Shown here: piece by piece, positions 1 to 7,087 of the stretch | How positions within the stretch are numbered: position 1 is the first letter of the stretch | Layout of the letters: each line of letters opens with the position of its first letter | Assembly: GCF_007830735.1 (NCBI RefSeq) | Contig: NZ_VLLN01000035.1 | Span: 1-34,973, forward strand | Source: Geobacter argillaceus | GTDB lineage: Bacteria; Desulfobacterota; Desulfuromonadia; Geobacterales; DSM-12255 | DNA: 34,973 nucleotides | Direction: 5' to 3' | Program-made: the position numbers and the translations under genes | The notes under the pieces: generated by a model | Told to the model about the DNA's origin: nothing | What the model saw: only the letters and a program-made list of their open reading frames with translations | Databases searched by the model: none

Positions 1-275
1 TCCCGTGGTGGCTTCTCCCGCTGTTTCCGCTCAAGTGCAGCTTCGAGGCCATCTTCTACAAAACGCTTCTTCAGGTGTTCAATTGTCCGACTACTCACAC
101 CAAGTGCCTCTGCAGTATCAGCAACACTCCAGCCTGGACCATTATCACCGGCATCAGAAAGCAACAAGGCACGGGCGTGGACAAACCGCCTTGCGTGGGT
201 CTTTCCACGCTTGGTTAAGGCTTCAAGATCTTTACGCTCCTGCTCGGTAAGTGTTACTCGGTATCTTGGCGACAT
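1..275 (-). CDS. IS630 family transposase, N-terminal part (3' end outside window)
   Basis: The minus strand reads MSPRYRVTLTEQERKDLEAL and continues open for 91 codons to the window edge. The segment around residues 49-75 (SVADTAEALGVSSRTIEHLK) is a helix-turn-helix of the kind found at the N-terminus of IS630-type transposases, where it recognises the element ends. The catalytic DDE domain would lie beyond the window. The start at 275 is supported by an AAGGAGG ribosome-binding site 6-7 bases upstream. The gene lies inside, and in the same orientation as, the symporter/histidine kinase gene it has disrupted. Whether the transposase is complete cannot be judged from here. Confidence 0.8.
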   Translation of the reverse strand, partial: MSPRYRVTLTEQERKDLEALTKRGKTHARRFVHARALLLSDAGDNGPGWSVADTAEALGVSSRTIEHLKKRFVEDGLEAALERKQREKPPR

Positions 276-350
276 GGTGGCCTCCTTGAATGAGTTACGC
301 CAGTATGCCATATACCGCAATTAAACGAAATATTAAATGTTAAGTGGTAG
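1..350 (-). mobile_element. IS630-type insertion sequence, partial (runs off the window start)
   Basis: This is the right-hand end of an insertion sequence carrying an IS630-type transposase gene that reads out of the window. The boundary is inferred from the interrupted gene next to it: symporter/kinase codons match family expectation up to the Trp-Phe codons ending at 353, then become AT-rich and lose similarity. TA dinucleotides lie at 348-349 and 351-352, which fits the TA target preference of IS630 elements. The other end and its inverted repeat are outside the window, so the exact tip is uncertain by a few bases. Confidence 0.7.
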
Positions 351-352
351 TA

Positions 353-1237
353 GAACCACATTGCATTCTTGATATGCTCCTCGTTCGAATTCTCGATAAC
401 CATGATGTGAAACTGGCGTGGATGGAACATAACCGTGGTCATGGAAAAAAAGAGCCAGGAAATCCACATGTCATAGGAAAATTGCGGCGTCCCCAGTTGA
501 AAGAGGTATGAGCGATCGGGAAATTGAACTGCGAAACGGGTAAAGATATCGGCAACGCCATCGAACAGACCGTACGTGACAAACACCCCAGCGGAGACAA
601 AGGCAATCAGTTTCACAACTGATTGAACGGCAATGGCTGCAACCAGACCTTCATGGCGTTTCGAGGCATCCAGCTGTTTTGCCCCGAACATGACGCTGAA
701 CAAGCTCAGCAACAAGGCGACGATAATTGCTGTATCTACAGAAAAATGCGGCGTGGTAATAACGTTCTTGCTGCCACCCGCTACATCGAGAGGGGTCGTG
801 AGGATATTGAATGCGTACGCTATGGCCTTGATCTGCAGGGCAATGAGCGGCATGATCCCTACGACGGTAAAGATGGTGATGATCCCGCCAAGCAGTGCCG
901 ACTTTCCGTAGCGGCTGGAGATGAAATCGGCAATGCTGAGGATGTTCTGTTCCTTGCTGACACGTACCATTTTGCGCAGCAAAAACCACCAGGTGAAGGC
1001 CATCAGAGTAGCGCCGAGATAGGCGGCGACGAATCCTATGCCGCTCGTGGCGGCCCGGCCGACGACACCGTAGAAGGTCCAGGAAGTGAAATGCAGCGCC
1101 AGAGAAAGGGAATAGATGTAGGAATTGGAGACGATGCTCTTGCCCGCTTCGCGCCTTTTTTCGGCAAAATAGGCCACGGCAAACAACAATCCGATGTAAA
1201 GGAAGCATGTAATGGCTACGGTGCCGATCGGCATCAT
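353..1237 (-). pseudogene. Sodium:solute symporter-type sensor histidine kinase, N-terminal fragment cut by IS630
   Basis: About 295 residues match the N-terminal membrane half of SSS/PutP-like proteins that carry a C-terminal histidine kinase (CbrA-like architecture). At least seven hydrophobic spans are visible, with typical stretches such as LHFTSWTFYGVVG, ISSRYGKSALLGG and MFHPRQFHIMVIEN. Similarity stops after the residues KNAMWF at about 353, where the IS630 element begins. The remaining 30 or so codons down to the stop are insertion-sequence DNA. The start at 1237 (MMPIGTV) has GAGG about 10 bases upstream. The remainder, including any kinase domain, should lie beyond the insertion outside the window. 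A pure symporter cannot be excluded from this half alone. Confidence 0.72.
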
Positions 1238-1347
1238 CTCTGGATTTCCTCACCCCTTACGGGAACTGTTACGGCAGCATCCTTTGGCCATGCCTTTCCA
1301 AAAGAAAACAGTTCAGGCCAGGTTACGGTGCCGGGAGGTCATCGGCT

Positions 1348-1671
1348 CTAAGGCCGCCACAGATACCGGTCAAGCGGTATGCGGCCCTGCCCGTCGAAAT
1401 GAACTCCTTCCTCTTCCAGGCGGAGCCGCTGCACCGTGTCGCCCGGGCCGCCATCGGAACGTTGACTGATCTCCCCCCTGGCATTGACGACGCGATGCCA
1501 GGGGATGGACGGATCATTGAGGGCGCTCAGGGCATACCCCACAAGGCGCGCCCTTCCGGGCATGCCCGCCAGGCATGCGACCTGGCCATAGGTCGTCACC
1601 CGCCCCCTGGGGATTCGGCTGACAACACCGTATATATCACGATAGGTCTCAGAGTTTATCGACATATTCAA
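1348..1671 (-). CDS. atl: Alkyltransferase-like protein (ATL), MGMT/Ogt DNA-binding domain without the active cysteine
   Basis: This 107-residue protein matches the C-terminal DNA-binding domain of O6-alkylguanine-DNA alkyltransferases. It has the IPRGRVTTYGQVA segment (helix-turn-helix and arginine finger region) and IPWHRVVNARGEIS. True alkyltransferases have PCHRV, with Cys accepting the alkyl group. Here that position is Trp (PWHRV), the hallmark of ATL proteins, which bind O6-alkylguanine lesions and hand them to nucleotide excision repair instead of removing the alkyl group. The gene starts 5 bases after the argJ stop, so it is probably co-transcribed with argJ, although the functions are unrelated. 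MNMSINSE offers two possible starts, and the first is used here. Confidence 0.88.
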   Translation of the reverse strand: MNMSINSETYRDIYGVVSRIPRGRVTTYGQVACLAGMPGRARLVGYALSALNDPSIPWHRVVNARGEISQRSDGGPGDTVQRLRLEEEGVHFDGQGRIPLDRYLWRP

Positions 1672-1676
1672 GAGAA

Positions 1677-2861
1677 TCAGGTCGTGTAATGGGCATTCTC
1701 CTCAACATACCCCTCGGTAAGGTCGCAGCCCCAGACCCTTTCCGAATATGGCCCCTTCCCCAAGACGATCTCTATCTTGACTTCATCCTTCTTCAACAGT
1801 TCGGAAATCTGTTCAAGCGGCACTTCGTCACGATCCAACGTACCGGCATCGATCCTGAGCCGATTTTCCCCTTCACCAAAGTGAATTACCAGATCGCCGA
1901 TTGCCACGGTGTACTGGAACACCTTGCCGATGGCCATGACAAACCTTCCCCAGTTCGGATCCGCCCCATAGATGGCCGTCTTCACCAGCGGAGAGTTGAT
2001 GACCGATTTTGCGGTCAACAGCGCCTGTTCTTCCGTCTGCGCCCCGGACACCACCAGCTCGATCAGCTTGGTGGCCCCCTCACCGTCCCGCGCGATCTCC
2101 TTTGCCAGGTACATGGCCATGTCCGACAGTGTTTCCTCGAACCCGACAGGGTCCACCGGACCGGCAAGACCATTGGCCAGGATGACAACAGTGTCGCTGG
2201 TAGAGGTGTCCGTATCAACGGAAATCCTGTTGAACGACTTGTTCGCCACCCTGTTGAGCATCAACTGCAACTGCCCGGAGGGGATCTCCGCATCGGTCAT
2301 GAAGTAGCAGAGCATGGTCGCCATGTTCGGCTCGATCATGCCGGCGCCCTTGGCAATGCCGAGCAGCGTTGCGTTGCCCACCCGCGCACTCACTCGCTTG
2401 GGGCGTGTGTCCGTAGTCATGATGCTGCGGGCGAAACTTTCCGCATGGTGTTCAGTCTTGCCAAAGTCCTGCTTCAGCGTCTCGCATCCCTTGGCAATGA
2501 TCTCCATCGGCAGACGCCGGCCAATGACCCCTGTTGACGATGGCAGCACCATGTTCGCATCGATCCCGAACTGTTCGGCCACCAACCGGCAGATTCTTCT
2601 CGAGTCCTCGACCCCTCGCTGTTCGGTGGCCACATTCGCGTTTTTCGAATTGACGATAACCGCCTGGAGCAGTCCGTTGCTCAGATGCTCCCTGCCGACC
2701 AGGACCGGCGCCCCGGGCATGGTGTTTCGGGTAAACACCCCGGCTGCCTGGCAGGGGACGTCGGACAGGATACCCCCGAAATCAAGGGTGCTGTCCTTTA
2801 TGCCGATGTTTTTGCCAAACCAGGAAAAACCCGGCACGATCCGGATACCCGCTTCCATCAT
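1677..2861 (-). CDS. argJ: Glutamate N-acetyltransferase / amino-acid acetyltransferase (ArgJ family)
   Basis: The protein is 394 residues, the usual ArgJ length. ArgJ moves acetyl groups between N-acetylornithine and glutamate in the cyclic arginine pathway. The precursor self-cleaves before a Thr that becomes the nucleophile. The KGAGMIEPNMATML motif is present, placing the cleavage Thr at residue 182. PSSTGVIG near 107-114, the DTDTSTSDTVVILANG stretch and the C-terminal GCDLTEGYVEENAHYTT are also family-like. The start at 2861 has GAGGAGG 4 bases upstream. Several normally invariant positions differ slightly, for example DTDTSTSDT where most ArgJ have DGDTSTNDT. A paralogue with altered substrate use is possible, but the ordinary arginine enzyme is the default reading. 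It heads the argJ-atl pair. Confidence 0.88.
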   Translation of the reverse strand: MMEAGIRIVPGFSWFGKNIGIKDSTLDFGGILSDVPCQAAGVFTRNTMPGAPVLVGREHLSNGLLQAVIVNSKNANVATEQRGVEDSRRICRLVAEQFGIDANMVLPSSTGVIGRRLPMEIIAKGCETLKQDFGKTEHHAESFARSIMTTDTRPKRVSARVGNATLLGIAKGAGMIEPNMATMLCYFMTDAEIPSGQLQLMLNRVANKSFNRISVDTDTSTSDTVVILANGLAGPVDPVGFEETLSDMAMYLAKEIARDGEGATKLIELVVSGAQTEEQALLTAKSVINSPLVKTAIYGADPNWGRFVMAIGKVFQYTVAIGDLVIHFGEGENRLRIDAGTLDRDEVPLEQISELLKKDEVKIEIVLGKGPYSERVWGCDLTEGYVEENAHYTT

Positions 2862-3000
2862 TCAACCTCCTCTATCGATATTTCGATCTTTACTCCGGCA
2901 ACAGGCGGTGAAAACGCAAAAAGCCCCTGACAAAACAGCACCAGAACAGTGGTACATGTATATCAGGAGCCTTGAGGAGGACACCGTTCAGCATGTTTAG

Positions 3001-3077
3001 TGGCGGGGCAGACGGGGCTCGAACCCGCGACCTCCGGCGTGACAGGCCGGCACTCTAACCGACTGAGCTACTACCCC
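3001..3077 (-). tRNA. tRNA-Asp (anticodon GTC)
   Basis: The minus strand folds into a 77-nt cloverleaf. The acceptor stem GGGGTAG pairs with CTGCCCC, followed by discriminator G and an encoded CCA ending at 3001. The D arm contains AGCTCAGTCGGTTAGAGT. The anticodon stem CCGGC/GCCGG carries loop CTGTCAC, so the anticodon is GTC (Asp). The T arm contains GGTTCGAGCC. A truncated integrase gene begins directly next to the 5' end of this tRNA. Confidence 0.97.
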
Positions 3078-3085
3078 AACAGGTT

Positions 3086-3325
3086 GACACAACTAAAAAG
3101 CGTTTTGAATTCGCCGACAGATTTTTGCCGGGCAAAGATTGCAAACCGAAGAACAAGCAGTTTTACATCCGCGAGGGGAATGGCTTTGCGATCCGGAGCT
3201 TACCGTCAGGCGTCAAAACTTTCGTGTACGTATATACACTCGCCGGTCAACGACGTCAAATGAATTTTGGTAGTTATCCTGAAGTTTCGCTCACAAGCAG
3301 CAGTGTCCGTAAAAAGTTGCATTAG
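3086..3325 (+). pseudogene. Phage/island tyrosine integrase, N-terminal remnant
   Basis: About 80 codons encode the arm-type DNA-binding domain (DUF4102 type) of tyrosine integrases. Visible pieces are KKRFEFADRFLPGKDCKPKN, KQFYIREGNGFAIRSLPSGV and RRQMNFGSYPEVSL. It stops at a TAG at 3323-3325 where the rest of a roughly 400-residue integrase should follow, so the catalytic domain with its Arg, His and Tyr residues is gone. No convincing start codon is visible; TTG at 3125 lies inside the domain. It abuts tRNA-Asp, a typical integration target, so it probably marks an old island insertion. Unusually, it lies on the 5' side of the tRNA, not the 3' side. Confidence 0.75.
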
Positions 3326-3498
3326 CCGGCTCTACTCTTTAAAAATTTAAAATAATCAGCGGGTTACCGCGTTTTTCGCTTGACATTCAGCAGAAAGTGG
3401 CGAGGGTGGTCTTCGTGACTATCCGATTTCAGCGGAGTTGCGAATGTCATCCCCCTTCGTCAAGGTGTCCCTTGGGCAGGCAGATGGAATTAGATAGA

Positions 3499-4221
3499 TC
3501 AGCAGTAGTTGGCGAGCATCGGCGAAGTGGAGTGCCCGGCATAATTCCCTTCATCGGTTATAAATGCCCAGACAGCGGGATTTTCGGCTTCGGTCCGCTG
3601 TAACTGGCGCGTAAGGTTGGCGTGACACGGCTGGCGCATCCCATGATAGTCGATCAGCGGACCGATCGGGATAAAATGGATCGATAGCCGCGCCAGCAGC
3701 CGAATCAGGGCTGGCTCCATTACCGCAAACAGTTCATCGACACCATGCTCCCGGCTCATGCGCACAACGCCCCGCATCAGTCCCAGACTGAGCACCGGCA
3801 ACGAAGGAACCACCCGTTGACCTTGTCCCCCGAGCGACTTGCTGATGGCAAACCTAGACACCTCAGCCGCTCCGCCGAAGATGAACTGCCGGTCGTGCAA
3901 CATCTTATGGTTACAGATCTTCTGGATCGGAAAACTCTGATCAAGCTGCTTGTATTTCGGCAGAATCAGTCGGACATTACCCACGGCATTTTCTTGAGAA
4001 TCCACAAGCAGCGTGTGGACCGACTGATCGTCAAAGGCATCGAACTCCATGCCTAAACTCCTATCGCAGGATTCGTACTGCTTCTCCACGCAGTATACTT
4101 GATAACGGAGCTGAAAAGCCTTTTGAAGCTGGTCAGAGGTAGCGACCGGCAGCAACTTATACGGTCCAAGGGGACCCTCAGCTACATCCGTGACATTTCT
4201 CGTTGATGTGTTCAGCAACAT
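3499..4221 (-). CDS. PEP-CTERM/exosortase system-associated acyltransferase (LuxI/FeeM-like GNAT fold)
   Basis: The 240-residue protein resembles the exosortase-associated N-acyltransferase family (TIGR03694-like), relatives of autoinducer synthases and N-acyl amino acid synthases. Family-like stretches are AFQLRYQVYCVEKQYE near the N-terminus, EFDAFDDQSVHTLLVD, EVSRFAISKSLGG and the C-terminal region around HFIPIGPLIDYHGMRQPC. It presumably transfers an acyl chain from acyl-ACP or acyl-CoA to an unknown acceptor; the family's substrate is not established. The start at 4221 is preferred to the upstream in-frame ATG at 4332 because GGGAGGA sits 9 bases before it and the upstream codons overlap the riboswitch and terminator. 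The exosortase genes are 28 kb away at 32-33.5 kb. Confidence 0.87.
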   Translation of the reverse strand: MLLNTSTRNVTDVAEGPLGPYKLLPVATSDQLQKAFQLRYQVYCVEKQYESCDRSLGMEFDAFDDQSVHTLLVDSQENAVGNVRLILPKYKQLDQSFPIQKICNHKMLHDRQFIFGGAAEVSRFAISKSLGGQGQRVVPSLPVLSLGLMRGVVRMSREHGVDELFAVMEPALIRLLARLSIHFIPIGPLIDYHGMRQPCHANLTRQLQRTEAENPAVWAFITDEGNYAGHSTSPMLANYC

Positions 4222-4247
4222 ACGTCTTTCCTCCCTGTACAAGGAAC

Positions 4248-4297
4248 AAAAAAAAACCGGGTCGTCGATATCGATGTGAGATATTTCGGCGACCCGG
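4248..4297 (-). terminator. Intrinsic terminator overlapping the 3' side of the GEMM aptamer
   Basis: On the minus strand CCGGGTCG (4290-4297) pairs perfectly with CGACCCGG (4257-4264), an inner partial stem continues around ATATC/GATAT, and nine consecutive U residues follow (4256-4248). The 5' arm is part of the conserved 3' segment of the aptamer, so aptamer folding and terminator formation should exclude each other. That predicts ligand-dependent read-through (an ON switch), which is inference from the overlap. Confidence 0.9.
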
Positions 4298-4359
4298 CTG
4301 TCTCGGTGAGACCCGTAGGCTTTCCGTCCCATCCTCGCGAATGGTTTAGTATTATCGTC
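4280..4359 (-). promoter_or_regulatory. GEMM-I cyclic-dinucleotide riboswitch, likely GEMM-Ib (3',3'-cGAMP) subtype
   Basis: The minus strand carries the GEMM-I core: AATACTAAACC, then CCATTC-GCGA-GGATGG (a stem capped by a GNRA tetraloop), GGGACGGAAAGCC, the GTCTC-ACC-GAGAC hairpin, and AGCCGGGTCGCCGA. These match the known aptamer in order and spacing. Aligned by eye to V. cholerae Vc2, the base equivalent to G20, which contacts a ligand guanine, is A here (position 4350). G20A is the change reported for GEMM-Ib aptamers of Geobacter, which sense 3',3'-cGAMP. The element lies directly upstream of the acyltransferase gene and overlaps a terminator. The riboswitch call is strong; the ligand subtype depends on one base in a manual alignment. 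Confidence 0.9.
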
Positions 4360-4361
4360 TA

Positions 4362-4389
4362 TCTATAAATTGCCTTGTGTAAATACCAA
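4362..4389 (-). promoter_or_regulatory. Candidate sigma-70 promoter for the riboswitch-controlled transcript
   Basis: On the minus strand TTGGTA (4389-4384) and TATAGA (4367-4362) are separated by 16 bases and lie just upstream of the aptamer. Transcription would start close to the aptamer's 5' end. The match is reasonable but was found by eye only. Confidence 0.5.
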
Positions 4390-4430
4390 AAATTATCCCT
4401 GTTGGCAACTGCCTTTTTGTCTCACCGAAA

Positions 4431-5726
4431 TCAGTACTGAGACGCAAGTACGCGATGCAGGCCGGCAGGTGTCGCCTCGGCTACGGCCACAGGAACCTTG
4501 AGAGCCTCCTCCAGAGCACTGACCGGCAGGTCGTCCAGAAAAACCCCCTCCCCTTCCTTCAACATCACGTCCGGGATCACCACCAAACTGCCAAGGTCGC
4601 GACCGTCCAGGGCGGCAACGATATCCCGGCCGGAGACGAGCCCGGTAACCGTAACGCTCTCACCGAACAGCCGGTTTTCCACTGGCACCAGATCAAGCGT
4701 AGCACCGGTCCGTTCGGCGAGGCTCCGGAGAAAATCAGCCAGGTATGGCAGGGGCGACAGGCCGCTCACCACGGTTGCGTGTACCGGGGGCAGAGGTTCG
4801 GCAGTAGCAATGACCTCCGCAGCCTCTTCCTGAAACAGGGGGATCATCCCCACCCCGTTTTCCAACTGGGGAAAGTCCCCGTACTCCTCAACCGGCGGGA
4901 ATGGAAGTTCCGCTTTGAGAAAGAACTCATCGGCCAGAAAAAGAAACGGTTCCCCCAAGCGCTTGGCGACCTCCCTGGCTCTAGGCTGCCACTGCGCGAT
5001 GAACGCGACTGCGTACTCCTTGGTCACTGGCTCCAGGTGCGGCAGTCCGCGACGATGCCGCGTAAGCCCCACCGGTACGATGGCCAGCGAAGTCACCCGC
5101 GGGTAGAGGGCTGCCAGCTCCGCCACCGTCTGCTCCAGCGCCTCTCCGTCGTTCAGCCCCGGACAGAGAACTACCTGCGTATGCATGGTAATCCTGGCTT
5201 CGGCCAACTCACTCATCACCTCCAGGATCGGCCTGATCCCCTTCTTCCCCAGAAGCCGCTCGCGCAGAGCCGGGTCAGTTGCATGGACCGAAACGTAGAG
5301 GGGAGAGAGCCGCTGTTCCTTGATCCGCGCCAGTTCTGCATCGCCGATATTGGCCAGGGTCACGTAGTTGCCGTAGAGAAACGAGAGCCGGTAGTCCTCG
5401 TCCTTCACGTAGAGCGGCGCGCGGAGCCCCTTGGGGAGCTGATGCACGAAGCAAAAGACGCAGCGGTTGCCGCACTTGGCCGGCGCAGGCGGGGCAAAGG
5501 TGAGCCCCAGCGGCTCTTCCTGCTCCCGCTCCACCTCCATTTCCCAGATCTCGCCATCTGCCTTGAGTATCTCCAACAAAAGCTCAGGCTCGTCGCAATA
5601 AAACTGATAGTCGATGATATCCCGCAACTGGTGGCCATCGATCGCCACCAGCCGGTCGCCGGGAATGATCTCCAGTTCCTCGGCAATGCTCCCCGAAGCT
5701 ACGGCTGAAACGAGCAGTCCGGCCAT
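4431..5726 (-). CDS. DUF512 family radical SAM protein with N-terminal PDZ domain
   Basis: The 431-residue protein has a PDZ-like domain (about 1-70, with IIPGDRLVAIDGHQLRD), then a radical SAM core whose cluster-binding motif KCGNRCVFCF gives Cys85, Cys89 and Cys92. After the core comes the DUF512 region, with family-like segments such as ALYPRVTSLAIVPVGLTRHR and FLFLADEFFLKAELP. It should bind a 4Fe-4S cluster and S-adenosylmethionine, but the family's reaction is unknown. The start at 5726 is chosen because its ATG overlaps the stop of the upstream permease gene by one base (TAATG), indicating translational coupling. The longer frame starting at 5759 would run into that gene. It is the last gene before the riboswitch-controlled unit. 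Confidence 0.87.
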   Translation of the reverse strand: MAGLLVSAVASGSIAEELEIIPGDRLVAIDGHQLRDIIDYQFYCDEPELLLEILKADGEIWEMEVEREQEEPLGLTFAPPAPAKCGNRCVFCFVHQLPKGLRAPLYVKDEDYRLSFLYGNYVTLANIGDAELARIKEQRLSPLYVSVHATDPALRERLLGKKGIRPILEVMSELAEARITMHTQVVLCPGLNDGEALEQTVAELAALYPRVTSLAIVPVGLTRHRRGLPHLEPVTKEYAVAFIAQWQPRAREVAKRLGEPFLFLADEFFLKAELPFPPVEEYGDFPQLENGVGMIPLFQEEAAEVIATAEPLPPVHATVVSGLSPLPYLADFLRSLAERTGATLDLVPVENRLFGESVTVTGLVSGRDIVAALDGRDLGSLVVIPDVMLKEGEGVFLDDLPVSALEEALKVPVAVAEATPAGLHRVLASQY

Positions 5727-6802
5727 TACCCCTCCTCCCGAAAGTAACCGCTGCCCCAATAGGTATCCCGCAGCATGCCGACAAACACCTTCAGCACCGC
5801 CGCCGCGGGAACAGCCAGGATCATTCCGGCAATACCGAACAGTTGCCCGCCGATGAGCAGGGCCAGGATGGTGAGCACGGGGTGGAGACCTACCCGGTCA
5901 CCCACTATCTTCGGCGTGATGACCGCCCCTTCCAGGGCCTGCACGATAACGAACCAGCCGAGACAGAAAAGCGGATGGAGCAGATCGTGGAACTTGAGGA
6001 GTGCTAGGAGGGTCGACAGCACGATCCCCAGGATCGTCCCCACATAGGGAATGATGAAGGTGATGCCGGCCAGAGTACCGACCACCACTGCCAGGTCGAT
6101 ACCGATGAGGGAGAGGCCGATGCTGTAGAGAACGGCCAGGATGGCGCAGACCAGGAGCTGTCCCCGCACGAAGGCCGATAGGATACCGCCGATCTCCCGG
6201 CTACGGGTCACGCACTGCTCGCGAAACCTGAGCGGTACCAGGGCCAGGACACCCTCCTCGAGCTTCGGCAGGTCCTTCAGAAAGTAGTAGAGGTAGAGCG
6301 GGGTGATGCAGTAGCCGAGAACCGCCAGCACGACGGCCAGGGTGGAGCTGAAGGCCTTGCGGATGACTGCCAGCGACTCACGTACCAGGTCGAACGATAC
6401 CCCCTTGAGCTGCACCAGGGCGCGGTTGACCTGCATCTGGACCTTCTCTGGCGTCTCGATCTCCAGGAAGCTCTTAACCTTGTGGGGAATGATCGCATAG
6501 AACCGTTCGGCGTACAGGGGGAGATTCAACTGCACGTTGGCGAACTCGTTTCGTATGGCCGTTGCGTAGAACGCAGCTATCCCTATGAGCAACAGGATAA
6601 CGCCGGTAAAAACAATGACAATCGCCAGGGTACGGCTCCTGATGAGTTCGGCCAGTCGTATGACCAGAGGTTCGAAGAGATAGGCAAGCAGCAGGGCAAT
6701 GAACAGCGGGAAAAAAATGGACCCGAGCTGATAGATGCCGTATCCCAGGAGGATAACGGAAAAGACGATAAGATACGGCAGGAATGGGGGGCGATTGGTC
6801 AT
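5726..6802 (-). CDS. AI-2E family transporter (PerM/YdiK-like membrane protein)
   Basis: The protein is about 358 residues with seven to eight hydrophobic spans in the AI-2E exporter/permease pattern. A pair of helices lies at the N-terminus (PYLIVFSVILLGYGIYQLGS), a long amphipathic middle follows (about 85-150), and the C-terminal cluster contains TLAGITFIIPYVGTILGIV and PKIVGDRVGLHPVLTIL, which are family signatures. Members export various small molecules or act as antiporters, and the substrate here cannot be deduced. ATG 6802 is used as the start. A TTG three codons upstream (6811) is an alternative, and neither has a strong ribosome-binding site. It overlaps the DUF512 gene by one base and sits just after the hfq terminator. 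Confidence 0.87.
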   Translation of the reverse strand: MTNRPPFLPYLIVFSVILLGYGIYQLGSIFFPLFIALLLAYLFEPLVIRLAELIRSRTLAIVIVFTGVILLLIGIAAFYATAIRNEFANVQLNLPLYAERFYAIIPHKVKSFLEIETPEKVQMQVNRALVQLKGVSFDLVRESLAVIRKAFSSTLAVVLAVLGYCITPLYLYYFLKDLPKLEEGVLALVPLRFREQCVTRSREIGGILSAFVRGQLLVCAILAVLYSIGLSLIGIDLAVVVGTLAGITFIIPYVGTILGIVLSTLLALLKFHDLLHPLFCLGWFVIVQALEGAVITPKIVGDRVGLHPVLTILALLIGGQLFGIAGMILAVPAAAVLKVFVGMLRDTYWGSGYFREEG

Positions 6803-6813
6803 GAGCGGCAACT

Positions 6814-6845
6814 AAAAGGCCGGGGAGCACACGACTCCCCGGCCT
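6814..6845 (-). terminator. Intrinsic terminator after hfq
   Basis: On the minus strand AGGCCGGGGAG pairs with CTCCCCGGCCT around a 7-base loop, followed by TTTTAG. The strong GC-rich stem lies 18 bases after the hfq stop and ends just before the permease start. Confidence 0.85.
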
Positions 6846-6862
6846 GGAGGGAAGAAATGTAT

Positions 6863-7087
6863 CTACTGGTGGAGACGGAACGAACCGTCGGTGGAGGTGA
6901 TGGTGGCAATGGCGTGCTTGTAGATCAGGATATCCCCCTGAACCTCCATCAGCACGGAGAAATTATCGAATGACTTGATATATCCCTCCATCTTGACACC
7001 CGACATGAGTTGAACCACCACCCGAATCTTCTCCTTACGGGACTGGTTCAGGTACTGGTCCTGGATATTGAATGGGGCTTTTGACAT
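6863..7087 (-). CDS. hfq: RNA chaperone Hfq
   Basis: The 74-residue protein is Hfq, the hexameric Sm-like RNA chaperone that pairs small RNAs with mRNAs. It begins MSKAPFNIQDQYLNQSRKEK, has the Sm1 region (VVVQLMSGVKMEGYIKSFDN) and the Sm2 signature YKHAI, and ends soon afterwards, so it lacks the long acidic tail of enterobacterial Hfq. The ATG at 7087 has AAGGAG about 7 bases upstream, and the upstream in-frame ATG at 7114 has no such site. The start lies within the 3' end of miaA, keeping the widespread miaA-hfq order. An intrinsic terminator follows. Confidence 0.96.
   Translation of the reverse strand: MSKAPFNIQDQYLNQSRKEKIRVVVQLMSGVKMEGYIKSFDNFSVLMEVQGDILIYKHAIATITSTDGSFRLHQ

Noticed and set aside
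3000-3263. Plus-strand frame across tRNA-Asp beginning MAGQTGLEPATSG
   Set aside because: It is translation of the reverse complement of the tRNA, a common false protein; the integrase remnant is in a different frame.
3326-3498. Further integrase or island genes after the integrase stop
   Set aside because: No frame in this stretch shows integrase catalytic motifs or other recognisable coding; it appears to be non-coding remnant DNA.
4222-4332. N-terminal extension of the acyltransferase up to the ATG at 4332
   Set aside because: Those codons cover the riboswitch aptamer and terminator, and the ATG at 4221 has a good ribosome-binding site and begins the conserved protein.
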